A stretch of DNA of 33,643 bases, from positions 1 through 33,643 of the forward strand of contig JAHPYZ010000025.1 in the NCBI GenBank assembly GCA_019058425.1, read 5' to 3'. Below the pieces are notes generated by a model. That model had not been told where the DNA came from. It did not search any database and saw nothing but the letters and a program-made list of their open reading frames with translations. This DNA is from Promethearchaeota archaeon. Lineage in GTDB: Archaea; Asgardarchaeota; Lokiarchaeia; Sigyniarchaeales; SOKP01. The translations under genes and the position numbers were made by a program. Numbering within the stretch: the first letter of the stretch is position 1; each line of letters starts with the position of its first letter. Shown one piece after another: positions 1 through 8,787 of this stretch.

Positions 1-488
1 CCAGCAGGATAATCAATTGTAAATAATTTTGTATATATTTCATCCATACTCTCTAATATAGAATTTAAATCTTTAATATCAGAGTTCCTTATATTATCTA
101 GGGCATATCTTCGCAATTCTCCTATAACATCTGCTAATCCGTAAAGAAAATTTAAGGGATTAACATTTAATTCCAAAGGTGAAGGAATCTCTTTTTTACT
201 AATAATTGAGTAAAATACAATTGATTCAACATATTCTTGTTCTGGAGTTTTTAAATATTTGAAAAAGATTCCAGGATTTTTACTAACCATATTGATTAAA
301 TTCTTATGGTTAATTTTTATTTTGTTAATTCTTTCATGAAATTTATCAAATTCTTTTCTATGAATATTTTTTATAGCAATACTACAATCTCTAATTAATT
401 CGCGAGATAGTTTCAAAATCGCTTCTCTATCTTGATATAATATCTCTAATAACTCAGTTATTTCTGAAAAAGCTTTTTTAAGATTCAT
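1..488 (-). CDS. Translin/TRAX-family protein, 3' end cut by window edge
   Basis: The reverse strand reads from an ATG at 486-488 without a stop to base 1, giving 162 residues of a protein whose C-terminus lies outside the window. It is all-helical. Two stretches match the translin/TRAX family: an N-terminal LSRELIRDCSIAIKNIHR segment, and LYGLADVIGELRR near residue 125, corresponding to the conserved GLADxxGELRR helix. Translins are about 200-230 residues long, assemble into octameric barrels that bind single-stranded nucleic acid, and in eukaryotes act with TRAX as the RNase C3PO; archaeal homologues exist. Whether the acidic RNase residues of TRAX are present cannot be judged from this part. 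It is transcribed divergently from thrS across a 125-base gap. Confidence 0.75.
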   Translation of the reverse strand, partial: MNLKKAFSEITELLEILYQDREAILKLSRELIRDCSIAIKNIHRKEFDKFHERINKIKINHKNLINMVSKNPGIFFKYLKTPEQEYVESIVFYSIISKKEIPSPLELNVNPLNFLYGLADVIGELRRYALDNIRNSDIKDLNSILESMDEIYTKLFTIDYPA

Positions 489-613
489 TATAATAAGACT
501 ATAATTTAGTAATAATTAATTTGAATTTTGAATATTAATATATATCAAAAGTAAGAAAAATATATAGAATTTATTATAACGTATTTACTACAAGATTAAA
601 TTAATGGTTCATT

Positions 614-2674
614 ATGAAAATAGTATTAATTCATTCCCAAGATGTAGAAGTTGTTAAGAATAAAGAAGCAACAAGTACTCCTCAAGATTTTGCTGAGGAT
701 ATTATAGAAATGAAAGGATTAATTCTTGTTTGTTTTGTCTCTGTTGAAGATCAGGACTCATATGATACGGATTTAATTGCTAGACAGGGTGCAGAAGAAA
801 TTGAGAATGCGATATTGCAAATTACTGGATTTCCTGAAAGATTAAGAAAAAAAAATGAAGAAATTAGAGATTATAACCAAAAGATTGAAAGTGGTGAAAT
901 TAAAGGAAAACAAAGAAAAGTTTTAGAACTTATTGAAGATCGAAATAATTATCGTGTTGACAAGGTTCTAGTATATCCATGGGCACATTTAAGTAAATTT
1001 CTTAGTAATGAAGAAAATGCTAAGGAAGTCTGTCCAAAGATAGCTAAGAATTTAGAGGAGAGAGGTATTGAAGCAAATTATTCACCGTTTGGATGGTATA
1101 AATCATTTAAAATCAACTGTTTAGGTCATGAAGTCGCAGAGATGTATAGAGATGTTAAATTAGCTATTAAACCGGAGGAACAAGTTAAAAATTCAGAATT
1201 TAAAATAATTACAACTTCAGGAAAAGAACTTACTCTAAATTTAGACGAAAATCAAAAAGTCATAGTGCCAGAAGAGATTAAAGATAGTGATTTTCATGCA
1301 TTCCTAAATTCTGAATTAGGCTCAAGATTGACTGAAAAAGCTTTTGAACCAGCTCATATTAAAGTTATGAAAGAATTTGAATTATTAGATTTCGATCCAA
1401 ACACTGATGCAGGAAACTTTAGATGGTATACAAAGGGAATCATTATGAAGAATCTCATAAAAAATTATATAGAAGATAGACTAATAGATTTTGGGGCGAT
1501 ACTTGTTGATACTCCTGTTATGTATACTGTTAAAAATAAAAAATTAACAGCACAAACCGCCCGTTTTCCAGCAAGGAGCTACTGGGTTGAATCTGGAAGT
1601 GATAGATACATATTAAGATATGCGTGTGATTTCCTTCTATTTGATTTATTTTCTCAAATGAATTTAAAACCTCATTATTTTCCTTTAAGAGCATATGAAT
1701 ATGAACAGTATGCATTTAGACGCGAATTAGAAGGTGAACTAAGCGGTTTAAGACGATTGCGAGCTTTTATTATGCCGGATATGCATACCATGTGTAAAGA
1801 TATTGAATCCTCCATTGATGAGTTTAAAAAGCAATATGAATTAATCAAAAGTCTTGAAAAGGATTTGGGTATAAAGACTTTTGTTATATTCAGAGTTACT
1901 CAAGAATTTTATAAAGAAAACAAACATTGGATCATCGATTTAATCAAGTCAGAACAATATCCTATTTTATTAGAATTGTGGGAAGATAGATATTATTATT
2001 ACGTATTAAAATTTGAAAGAAATGTCCTTTCAGCACATGGAAAGAGCGCTACATTGGCTACTAACCAAATAGATGTAGAAAGTTCGTTGGAATATATGTT
2101 TGACACGGACGGTGTTAAAAGAGAGAAATACAACATATCTTTCATTGATACTGATAGTCAAGTAAAACATCCTATTATTCTTCATAACTCTCCAACTGGT
2201 GCTATAGAAAGAGTTTTATGGGGTTTAATCGAGTCTGCTATCAGAAATAAAGATAAACTTGTTCCTGGGTTTAAAACTTGGTTATCACCAATACAAATTC
2301 GAATAATAACGGTCAGTGATGAACAGAATGAATATGCTGAAAAATTGCTTAATATCATTAATGGGGAAGATTTTAGAGCAGATTTCGATGATCGAGAGGA
2401 AACTGTAGGAAAGAAAATAAGACAATCTGAAATTGAGTGGATACCTTACACATTAATTATTGGAAAAAAGGAACAACAAAATCAAACAATTTCAATAAGA
2501 AGAAGGTTAACAAATAAACCTTTTGGGCCAAAAAAGCAAACATCTGAGCAATTCAATAATGTCATGTTAGATAAACTGTTTGAAATGCTTGAAGAAGACA
2601 CAATTAATTTCCCAAAATATAAATTGCCAGTACCATTTAGGAAATTCTCTACAAGAATTTATTTTAGACGCTAA
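614..2674 (+). CDS. thrS: Threonyl-tRNA synthetase, archaeal type
   Basis: Charges tRNA(Thr) with threonine in the cytoplasm. The 686-residue protein begins MKIVLIHSQDVEV, as expected for the archaeal N-terminal editing domain (about 1-150, D-aminoacyl-tRNA deacylase-like), which removes mischarged serine and replaces the bacterial N2 domain. The class II catalytic core spans about 265-545. The three zinc ligands that select threonine are visible as C338 (in RYACDF), H391 (in MPDMHTMC) and H524 (in IILHNSPTGA). Motif 2 lies around 361-384. The C-terminal anticodon-binding domain runs from about 557 to the end. Length is slightly above the usual archaeal 610-650. The ATG at 614 fits the family N-terminus. 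A HAD phosphatase gene follows 32 bases downstream on the same strand. Confidence 0.96.
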   Translation: MKIVLIHSQDVEVVKNKEATSTPQDFAEDIIEMKGLILVCFVSVEDQDSYDTDLIARQGAEEIENAILQITGFPERLRKKNEEIRDYNQKIESGEIKGKQRKVLELIEDRNNYRVDKVLVYPWAHLSKFLSNEENAKEVCPKIAKNLEERGIEANYSPFGWYKSFKINCLGHEVAEMYRDVKLAIKPEEQVKNSEFKIITTSGKELTLNLDENQKVIVPEEIKDSDFHAFLNSELGSRLTEKAFEPAHIKVMKEFELLDFDPNTDAGNFRWYTKGIIMKNLIKNYIEDRLIDFGAILVDTPVMYTVKNKKLTAQTARFPARSYWVESGSDRYILRYACDFLLFDLFSQMNLKPHYFPLRAYEYEQYAFRRELEGELSGLRRLRAFIMPDMHTMCKDIESSIDEFKKQYELIKSLEKDLGIKTFVIFRVTQEFYKENKHWIIDLIKSEQYPILLELWEDRYYYYVLKFERNVLSAHGKSATLATNQIDVESSLEYMFDTDGVKREKYNISFIDTDSQVKHPIILHNSPTGAIERVLWGLIESAIRNKDKLVPGFKTWLSPIQIRIITVSDEQNEYAEKLLNIINGEDFRADFDDREETVGKKIRQSEIEWIPYTLIIGKKEQQNQTISIRRRLTNKPFGPKKQTSEQFNNVMLDKLFEMLEEDTINFPKYKLPVPFRKFSTRIYFRR

Positions 2675-2706
2675 ACTAATAATAACTCAAAGATTTTTTG
2701 GCAAAA

Positions 2707-3324
2707 ATGTCAATAAAAGCTATTATTTTTGATTTAGGTGGAGTAGTTGTAGATTTAGATTTCTCAAATTTTTACAATAGTATCATTACGCAATCTCCTT
2801 TAAACAAACCCCAAACACCAATAATGTTAGAATTTTTTAGACAGTCTGATATTTATCATCAAGGGAATATGACTGATGATGAATTTTATCAGCTTGCTTG
2901 TGATCTACTCCAAGTATGTATGGTAGATAAAACTGAGTTTTTTAGAGCATTTAATAGCATTATATCTGATATTAATTCAGAAGTTATAGATATTATCAAG
3001 AAAATACGAGATAGCAACAGATATAAGCTACTTGCTTTATCTAATGTAAATTCAAGCCACTGGGATTTTATTTTAAAAAAAAATTGGGATTTTTTGAATT
3101 ATTTCGATGAATTAATTCTTTCTCATGAAATTCATTTAATCAAACCAGATCCTAAGGTATTTGAATATGCGATTCAAAAAGCAGGTTGCAAAGCAGAACA
3201 AATTGTTTTCATAGATGATGGATTGAATAATATACGATCTGCAAAACAATTAGGTATCATTGGTTTAAAATATACTAACTTGGATGAACTACTTGAAGAG
3301 TTTAAGAAATTAAAAATTATTTAG
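2707..3324 (+). CDS. HAD-superfamily hydrolase, subfamily IA (YihX-like)
   Basis: A predicted cytosolic phosphatase or related hydrolase of 205 residues. HAD motif I is IIFDLGGVVVD with nucleophile D9; the second Asp of the usual DxD is Gly, as in the YihX/epoxide-hydrolase-like branch that reads DLGxV. Motif II is the Ser of ALSNVNSSHW, motif III the Lys of KPDPKVFEYA and motif IV the Asp pair in FIDDGLNN. A helical cap lies between motifs I and II. A TTG at 2698 in frame would add three residues; the ATG at 2707 is preferred because the protein then starts one beta-strand before motif I, as is usual. It probably shares a transcript with thrS. Sugar phosphates are plausible substrates, but the sequence does not fix one. 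Confidence 0.85.
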   Translation: MSIKAIIFDLGGVVVDLDFSNFYNSIITQSPLNKPQTPIMLEFFRQSDIYHQGNMTDDEFYQLACDLLQVCMVDKTEFFRAFNSIISDINSEVIDIIKKIRDSNRYKLLALSNVNSSHWDFILKKNWDFLNYFDELILSHEIHLIKPDPKVFEYAIQKAGCKAEQIVFIDDGLNNIRSAKQLGIIGLKYTNLDELLEEFKKLKII

Positions 3325-3348
3325 ACTTAAGGAAAAATTTTGATGTTC

Positions 3349-3870
3349 TTAAACACCAATATCCTCAATACATGCTTTTGCGATTTTTTCAAAAGCTAAT
3401 TCTACATTTTGACCCGTTTTTGCTGATGTCTCTAAATAGTCACAATTTAATCTTTTAGCTGTATCTTCTGCTTCTATTTTATCTACTTCTCTTTCTAAAT
3501 CGGCTTTATTACCTAACAGAATCATAGGTATCGCTTTTTTAACTGTTTTTTTAATTGAGCTAATCCAACCCGGAATTTTTAGGAGTGTTTGACTAGAGGC
3601 TAAATCAAAAACACCCAAAGCGGCATTGCTCCCTTTGAAATATATTGTTCTTAACTTATGAAATTGTGGTTGACCACCAATATCCCACAGAAGCAGGCGA
3701 ATGGATTTTCCTTCGAGTTCTACGTCTTTAATTAAGAAATTGCTTCCTATTGTTTTTTTCAAATCATCGCTAAAATAATCCTTTATATATCTTAACAAAA
3801 GAGATGTTTTACCGACTCCACCGGGACCAAATAAAGTAATTTTAAATTTAAATTGAGTTTCTGGACTCAT
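3349..3870 (-). CDS. Small Ras/Arf-like GTPase
   Basis: A 173-residue single-domain GTPase of the Ras superfamily. All five G boxes are visible: G1 GPGGVGKTS (15-23), G2 Thr40, G3 WDIGGQ (62-67), G4 NKAD (121-124) and G5 TSAK (148-151). G3 reads DIGGQ, as in Arf proteins (DVGGQ), rather than the DTAGQ of Ras/Rab, while G1 with its GGVGKTS pattern and the TSAK box look Ras/Rab-like. There is no C-terminal cysteine motif for prenylation and no Gly2 for myristoylation, so membrane attachment by the usual eukaryotic lipids is not indicated. Asgard genomes typically carry many such GTPases. It lies convergent with the HAD gene, 24 bases apart, and its role is unknown. Confidence 0.93.
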   Translation of the reverse strand: MSPETQFKFKITLFGPGGVGKTSLLLRYIKDYFSDDLKKTIGSNFLIKDVELEGKSIRLLLWDIGGQPQFHKLRTIYFKGSNAALGVFDLASSQTLLKIPGWISSIKKTVKKAIPMILLGNKADLEREVDKIEAEDTAKRLNCDYLETSAKTGQNVELAFEKIAKACIEDIGV

Positions 3871-4007
3871 TATTAATTTCCTCGCATGTATTCCATATTT
3901 TCTTTATTTTTTTTATTTGTTTATTAATGGTTTTTTATATGATCTGAAGATGCTATAATGAATTTAATGAAAAATTAATTCATCGCTTATTATTTCATAT
4001 TATCTTT

Positions 4008-4027
4008 TAAAGATATTTATATCTTTA
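4008..4027. promoter_or_regulatory. Inverted repeat over a candidate TATA box upstream of the GTPase gene
   Basis: Nine-base arms TAAAGATAT and ATATCTTTA flank two T residues. Read on the minus strand, the centre gives ATATAAATA, a good archaeal TATA box for transcription towards the GTPase gene, about 140 bases away. An operator overlapping the promoter is possible, but such AT-only palindromes are not rare in this base composition. Confidence 0.3.
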
Positions 4028-4081
4028 TAATATAGCTTTATTATGTTTTAAGTTCCTCTAAATAAGATCTCTCTTGAAATT

Positions 4082-5356
4082 TTATCTTTTTTTTTTTCCC
4101 ATACTACCGACTTTCTTCATAATCCATTCAGGTGAACCAACACCGTCAAAATATTTCAACCACACATACATTAGTAAACCTAGAAAGCCACAATAGCAAA
4201 CCCAAGCAATTGGTAAAAATATTATTGAAAATTGACCAGTATATAACGGGAGAAATAGGTATTGAATTAGAAAGAGAGAAAGACTAGTTTTTCCATAAAA
4301 TAAAACTAACCTTATGACATCATTCATTTTTTTTTTTATATCAATAACATAAAAGCATATCGCAATAAGTAAAAAAGCAATGCCAAGATTGTAGAACATG
4401 TTATGAGCAGTACATCTTACCATAAAGATTGGCATTGCATCAAAATGAGCATAACTTTGCTGATTAGCGATAGCCAATAAATCTATATGTAAGTATTCTG
4501 ATCTTACTATTATTCCCGGAGCAGCATGGAGGTTCGGGTCTTGGGCAGGAATCACTCGTGACAATCCAGTTTCCCATATATTGAAAGCAATACCCCTCGG
4601 AACGAATAAGAATATTCCCATTAATACAAATACAATCCCATAAATGGAAAATCTTCGAAATAACTTATAATATGATTCCTTTGTCCCTTCTATCATGGCT
4701 TCGTAAAGAAACTCCCCAAATATTGTAGAAATAAAGCACACTGCTAAGTATGGAAATATAGGCACTTGAGGAAGTGGAGATGTTATAATGAAATGAAAGA
4801 TACCTATTGCTATGTTTCCTGCTTCTCGACCCTCATAAAGGAAATCTCGAATCCATGGAGAGAAGTAGATAACAATAAGCCCAATCACAGCACGCCACTT
4901 CTTATTAAGTTTTATAGCATAATAAGAAAGAATCTGAGAGAATCCAATAAACATAAGAATATTCCAACCCCACAAATTTGCTGGGAACCCTACAGCTTTA
5001 CCTTCTGTCATTAAAGAGACAGGATTAAATAACACTCCTATAACCATAATTACTACTCCTCTTGTTAAAATCCCGTTACGAATTGCTTTTTCTGAAATCA
5101 TTCCTTTTTTTCTTTTATAGCTAAAAACTACACTAAGAGCGGAAAGAAAAACAAATAACGAAGGTCCTAGAACATCCATAAAGGCAAAAACTAATCCGTA
5201 AACGTATTTCCAATCGGAATCAAACCAACTGAGGCCTGCATGAGCTAGTACTATCCAAACAATTGCGAATCCTTTAACATAATCTATTGAATCAATACGT
5301 CTTGATGTATTATTTCTAATATCATTGTTTAAGTCTTCTTCAATTACTATTGACAT
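4082..5356 (-). CDS. Multi-pass membrane acyltransferase (HGSNAT/acyltransferase-3-like), paralogue 1
   Basis: A 424-residue polytopic membrane protein with about ten hydrophobic segments. Near its N-terminus (about 20-45) it has RIDSIDYVKGFAIVWIVLAHAG, the Asp-x-x-Lys-Gly ... His pattern at the first membrane helix of heparan-glucosaminide-N-acetyltransferase-like (DUF1624/YeiB) and acyltransferase-3 proteins. Such enzymes move acyl groups across or onto sugars at the membrane; the substrate here is unknown. The C-terminus carries GVGSPEWIMKKVG. The gene two upstream (6838-8226) is a clear paralogue with the same N-terminal motif, the same GPSLFVFLSALSV segment and the same C-terminal GVGSPEW box. 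It is read after the GT87-like gene on the same strand with a 171-base gap, so it may have its own promoter. Confidence 0.8.
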   Translation of the reverse strand: MSIVIEEDLNNDIRNNTSRRIDSIDYVKGFAIVWIVLAHAGLSWFDSDWKYVYGLVFAFMDVLGPSLFVFLSALSVVFSYKRKKGMISEKAIRNGILTRGVVIMVIGVLFNPVSLMTEGKAVGFPANLWGWNILMFIGFSQILSYYAIKLNKKWRAVIGLIVIYFSPWIRDFLYEGREAGNIAIGIFHFIITSPLPQVPIFPYLAVCFISTIFGEFLYEAMIEGTKESYYKLFRRFSIYGIVFVLMGIFLFVPRGIAFNIWETGLSRVIPAQDPNLHAAPGIIVRSEYLHIDLLAIANQQSYAHFDAMPIFMVRCTAHNMFYNLGIAFLLIAICFYVIDIKKKMNDVIRLVLFYGKTSLSLFLIQYLFLPLYTGQFSIIFLPIAWVCYCGFLGLLMYVWLKYFDGVGSPEWIMKKVGSMGKKKR

Positions 5357-5527
5357 TCCTAATTCTACTCAATTTTTCTTATAAATAAGGAAAGTGATAC
5401 TTCCCTAAGTAAAATTTTGATATTACAATTATTGAATTTTGAACAATTTAAAACCTTATTGATATAATTATTGTTGACCATCCTCAGTACAAACAGCGTT
5501 TTTATAAAAAAGGCTATAATAAATTTA

Positions 5528-6820
5528 TTAATAACTTTCTTTAATTTGGTTTATATAATATAATATTACACAAGAATACAATAATACTATTAATACTAAA
5601 CCTCCTGCGTTAAATGGGAAAAATTGATAAGTTAAATAATAGATCCCCCAGAATCCGACTATTAATACTGCTAATAAGTAATGTAGATATTTGAATAACC
5701 TGTAATATTTGAAATTTTTATTAAATAGAATAAAAAATATTAAAAATGGCGTCAAAACAACAATATGGTGAGGCCAAGAATCAAAATAGACGATTAGCAT
5801 TATTATTATTCCTAACAAATAACCATTGATTAATTTTTTAGGTTGATCCGAATGTTGAATATAAAAGTAATAAGTAGGTATCAGAAATATCAATGTAATC
5901 ACAATAAAAATCAAAAAACCATTAATTTTTACACTAAGTAAATCCAGGAAAATCAAAAAAATTCTAGTAAAACTGAAAGAAGGATTGATATCTAAACCAC
6001 TTTCAGTTGTATATGTATATTCTCCTGTGAGATTTACAGCAATAAAATCTGTAAACATTTGAGGGAAGATAAAAAAATAAAGTCCTGAAATTGATAATAA
6101 GGCTAGAGAGCCTAACAATCTTATCGCAGTTGCTTTGATATTAAACATGAATTTCTTGGTTCCTTTATTGTATTCTAAGATTACTAAAAATGGTAAAATT
6201 AAAATAAGAGTTGGTTTTAATAATAAACCTAATCCTATTAAGAAACCTCCTATTAAGTCATTCTTAATTCCTCCTTTCAGGAAATATAAAAGAGAAGAGA
6301 GAATGAATAATAGAACTATAAGATTAATTTGCCCTAAAAAATAATTCATGAACTGAGGTAACATTATAAGAAAAATACCATACTGATGGAGGACAGATTC
6401 ATTTTCGCCATTATTAAATATGTTTTTGAAATTATTCAACTCAAAATGAATTTTGGAATCGGATCTTAAATCTATATATTTCTGAATGATTTTATACATT
6501 AAATAGAGTGATAAAAGGTTTAAAAAGAAATTGAAAATTTGAAATATAAAATAACCAACTTCCAATCCTAAAATAGAAAAAGGAGTAAAAAAATAAGCTG
6601 AAAGTGGTAAATATCTGAATGGAAATGGTGAAAGTGAAGAGTTGTAAAGATTAGGTAAATTTTCAATAGCATTTCTACCTGCATAATAAAAAGACAAATA
6701 GTCATTCTCATTAATACTCATTAAAGGACTATCTAAAAAATAGAAAAAAATGAATGTTAGGATTAAATAGAATGCATTAACAATAAAAGCTATTAAAAAG
6801 AATAAACGTGTTTTGTACAT
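5528..6820 (-). CDS. GT87-like (DUF2029) polyprenyl-linked mannosyltransferase
   Basis: A 430-residue membrane protein with about ten transmembrane segments, typical of GT-C fold glycosyltransferases. After the first helix come an SFYYAGRNAIENLPNLYNSS loop and FPFRYLPLSAYFFTPF. This matches the G...LYN ... F.Y.PL..... P pattern of GT87 alpha-mannosyltransferases, where the extracytoplasmic loop carries the catalytic acid. The middle helices include the family's GLGLLLKPTLILILPFL segment. GT87 enzymes use a polyprenyl-phospho-sugar donor on the outer face of the membrane. It ends 17 bases after the downstream stop-to-start junction with the acyltransferase at 6838-8226, so those two are probably cotranscribed. 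A role in glycolipid or surface-glycan assembly is inferred from family and context. Confidence 0.82.
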   Translation of the reverse strand: MYKTRLFFLIAFIVNAFYLILTFIFFYFLDSPLMSINENDYLSFYYAGRNAIENLPNLYNSSLSPFPFRYLPLSAYFFTPFSILGLEVGYFIFQIFNFFLNLLSLYLMYKIIQKYIDLRSDSKIHFELNNFKNIFNNGENESVLHQYGIFLIMLPQFMNYFLGQINLIVLLFILSSLLYFLKGGIKNDLIGGFLIGLGLLLKPTLILILPFLVILEYNKGTKKFMFNIKATAIRLLGSLALLSISGLYFFIFPQMFTDFIAVNLTGEYTYTTESGLDINPSFSFTRIFLIFLDLLSVKINGFLIFIVITLIFLIPTYYFYIQHSDQPKKLINGYLLGIIIMLIVYFDSWPHHIVVLTPFLIFFILFNKNFKYYRLFKYLHYLLAVLIVGFWGIYYLTYQFFPFNAGGLVLIVLLYSCVILYYINQIKESY

Positions 6821-6837
6821 TAGACATCATATCTAAT

Positions 6838-8226
6838 TTATTCAATTTTTTCGTCGTTTTCGCTATCTTTTGATAATTTTTTCATGAAATCTTCCATTTT
6901 CTTTACTTTTTCACGTTTCTTAATTTTATTATACACTTTTTTAGTCGTTTTCTTAACTGCTTCACCTGATTTTTGACCGATTCGGCCCATTTGAACCATT
7001 AACCACTCAGGTGAACCCACACCTTTAGCATACTCCATCCAAATATACATAAAAATCCCTAAGAATCCAATATATGAAAGACTGATGCATAAAAATAATG
7101 GTATATTTAATTGTGAAGAAAATAAGGGCATAAACAAAAAATGTATCAAAAATAAACTTAGGGAGACTTTACCGTAATATACGAACATTCTAGTGAGATT
7201 ATTATCTTTCTTCTTAATATCAATTAAAAAGAAGAATATTGCAATTATAGTTAATGCAGCTCCTTGATTATAAAACATATTAGCACTGGTACCTCTTATT
7301 AAAAACAATGGCATCCCTGGAATCTCAAATAAAACTTGATTTTGGGCTTTCAATAACAAATCTAAATGGGGATATTCGTCTAGTCCTCCAACCATTGTAT
7401 CAACTGTTTGTAGTTCAAAACCAAACGATGGCAGTGGAGCAAAGATCCCAATAATAATAAAAATAATGCCCCAAACTAAAAATATCCGAAAAAGCCCTAC
7501 ATAAGCATCACTTGTTCCTTTATTCATTGCATTAAAAATGTATTCACCAAATATTGTAGAAATAAAACAAATGGAAATCCATGGTAAAAGAGTGAGGTGA
7601 GGTGTTTGAGAGGTCACTAGATAATGAAAAAAAACAGCGAAGGGGTTCCCTGCTTCCTTTCCTACATAAAGAAAAGCTCTTAGTGAAGGAGAAAAAACAA
7701 TTATTATTAATCCAATTAATATTCGCCATTTTACCTTAAGTTTTAAAATATAAAAGGAGAAGATTTGAGTGAATCCGATAAAAGTAATGATATTCCAACC
7801 AAAAACAATAAAAACAACTCTCCCATTTACAACCCCTACTAAATTTGTAAGCATTCCTATAATAATCATTACAATTCCTCGAGTAAAAATACGATTCCGG
7901 ATAATTTTTGGGTGAATAATTCCTTCCTTCCTTTTAATACTAAATATTACACTTAATGCTGAAAGGAATACGAATAAAGAAGGCCCAAGAATATCCAATA
8001 AAGCATAAAGGAGCCCAAAAAGCCATATAGAGTTAGAATCAAGCCAAAATTGAGCTGTATGAGCTAATATTACAAAAATAATTGCAAATCCTTTAAGAAA
8101 ATCTATAGATTGTATTCTTCTTAGTGAAGCGTAATCTCTGATATCTTCCAAAGGAATTTCTTCCATTAAATAATTAAATAATGGGGGGGATTCAGTTTCA
8201 ATTTCTGACATAGATGAGGAAGTCAT
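6838..8226 (-). CDS. Multi-pass membrane acyltransferase, paralogue 2, with charged C-terminal tail
   Basis: A 462-residue polytopic protein homologous to the product of 4082-5356. It shares RRIQSIDFLKGFAIIFVILAH at the first helix, then LDILGPSLFVFLSALSV, and the C-terminal GVGSPEWLMVQMG box. It differs in a Ser/Glu-rich N-terminal stretch of about 30 residues and in a lysine-rich tail of about 45 residues after the last helix (about 415-462), likely cytosolic. The paralogue stops shortly after the GSPEW box. As first gene of the minus-strand group it is probably transcribed from the 8227-8360 region with the GT87-like gene 17 bases downstream. The acyl donor and acceptor are unknown; modification of the glycan made by the GT87-like enzyme is a reasonable inference. 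Confidence 0.8.
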   Translation of the reverse strand: MTSSSMSEIETESPPLFNYLMEEIPLEDIRDYASLRRIQSIDFLKGFAIIFVILAHTAQFWLDSNSIWLFGLLYALLDILGPSLFVFLSALSVIFSIKRKEGIIHPKIIRNRIFTRGIVMIIIGMLTNLVGVVNGRVVFIVFGWNIITFIGFTQIFSFYILKLKVKWRILIGLIIIVFSPSLRAFLYVGKEAGNPFAVFFHYLVTSQTPHLTLLPWISICFISTIFGEYIFNAMNKGTSDAYVGLFRIFLVWGIIFIIIGIFAPLPSFGFELQTVDTMVGGLDEYPHLDLLLKAQNQVLFEIPGMPLFLIRGTSANMFYNQGAALTIIAIFFFLIDIKKKDNNLTRMFVYYGKVSLSLFLIHFLFMPLFSSQLNIPLFLCISLSYIGFLGIFMYIWMEYAKGVGSPEWLMVQMGRIGQKSGEAVKKTTKKVYNKIKKREKVKKMEDFMKKLSKDSENDEKIE

Positions 8227-8362
8227 TTTATCTCAAATTTTAATTAGGTAATTTATTTTTAATTTCTAAAATAAATTAATATTTTCAAAATTTATTTTAA
8301 TATTATTCTTTTTGAGTTTTTATAATTTTTTAATTTTAATGGAAAAAGTTGTATGAATTGTT

Positions 8363-8785
8363 ATGGAACTTAAGAAATATTTAAATTCATTGATACTAGG
8401 TTTAATTGGTTCGATATTATTAATAATATCTGAATTTTTTTCATGGTTTTCCAATTATAACTTACTTGAGATTTATATTATCACCACTACTGTAGAGTTA
8501 GCAGATTCCTTTTTACTCTTATTTCCATTACTTAGTGGAATCATTTGTCTCATTGCCAGTTCTTTAGTTATTTATCGGATGGAGTTAAATATAAAATCGG
8601 TTATATTATCTTTCGTCGGTTTAGGCTTTATGTTGATATTTTTCATTGATTATATTTCTCAGGAAAGTGAATACTTATCAAATTCTGGAATTGGACTCTA
8701 TTTAGGAGTTACGGGATTTCTTTTAGTTCTTTTTAATATAATTAATATATTATATTCAAAACAAAGACAGACAAAAGGGAATTAA
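8363..8785 (+). CDS. Small four-helix membrane protein, unknown function
   Basis: Not recognised. The 140-residue product has four predicted membrane segments (about 9-30, 48-72, 78-98 and 108-130), a short cytosolic N-terminus starting MELKKYLNSL and a basic C-terminus (SKQRQTKGN). It is the first of a two-gene plus-strand unit: its TAA at 8783-8785 abuts the open frame of the winged-helix membrane protein, which has no ATG, GTG or TTG before it. The pair may be translationally coupled. Membrane partner or sensor subunit of the downstream regulator is only a guess from position. Confidence 0.65.
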   Translation: MELKKYLNSLILGLIGSILLIISEFFSWFSNYNLLEIYIITTTVELADSFLLLFPLLSGIICLIASSLVIYRMELNIKSVILSFVGLGFMLIFFIDYISQESEYLSNSGIGLYLGVTGFLLVLFNIINILYSKQRQTKGN

Positions 8786-8787
8786 TT

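Noticed and set aside
4766..5014. Plus-strand frame opposite the first acyltransferase
   Set aside because: Overlaps a clear membrane-protein gene and shows no domain or start signal.
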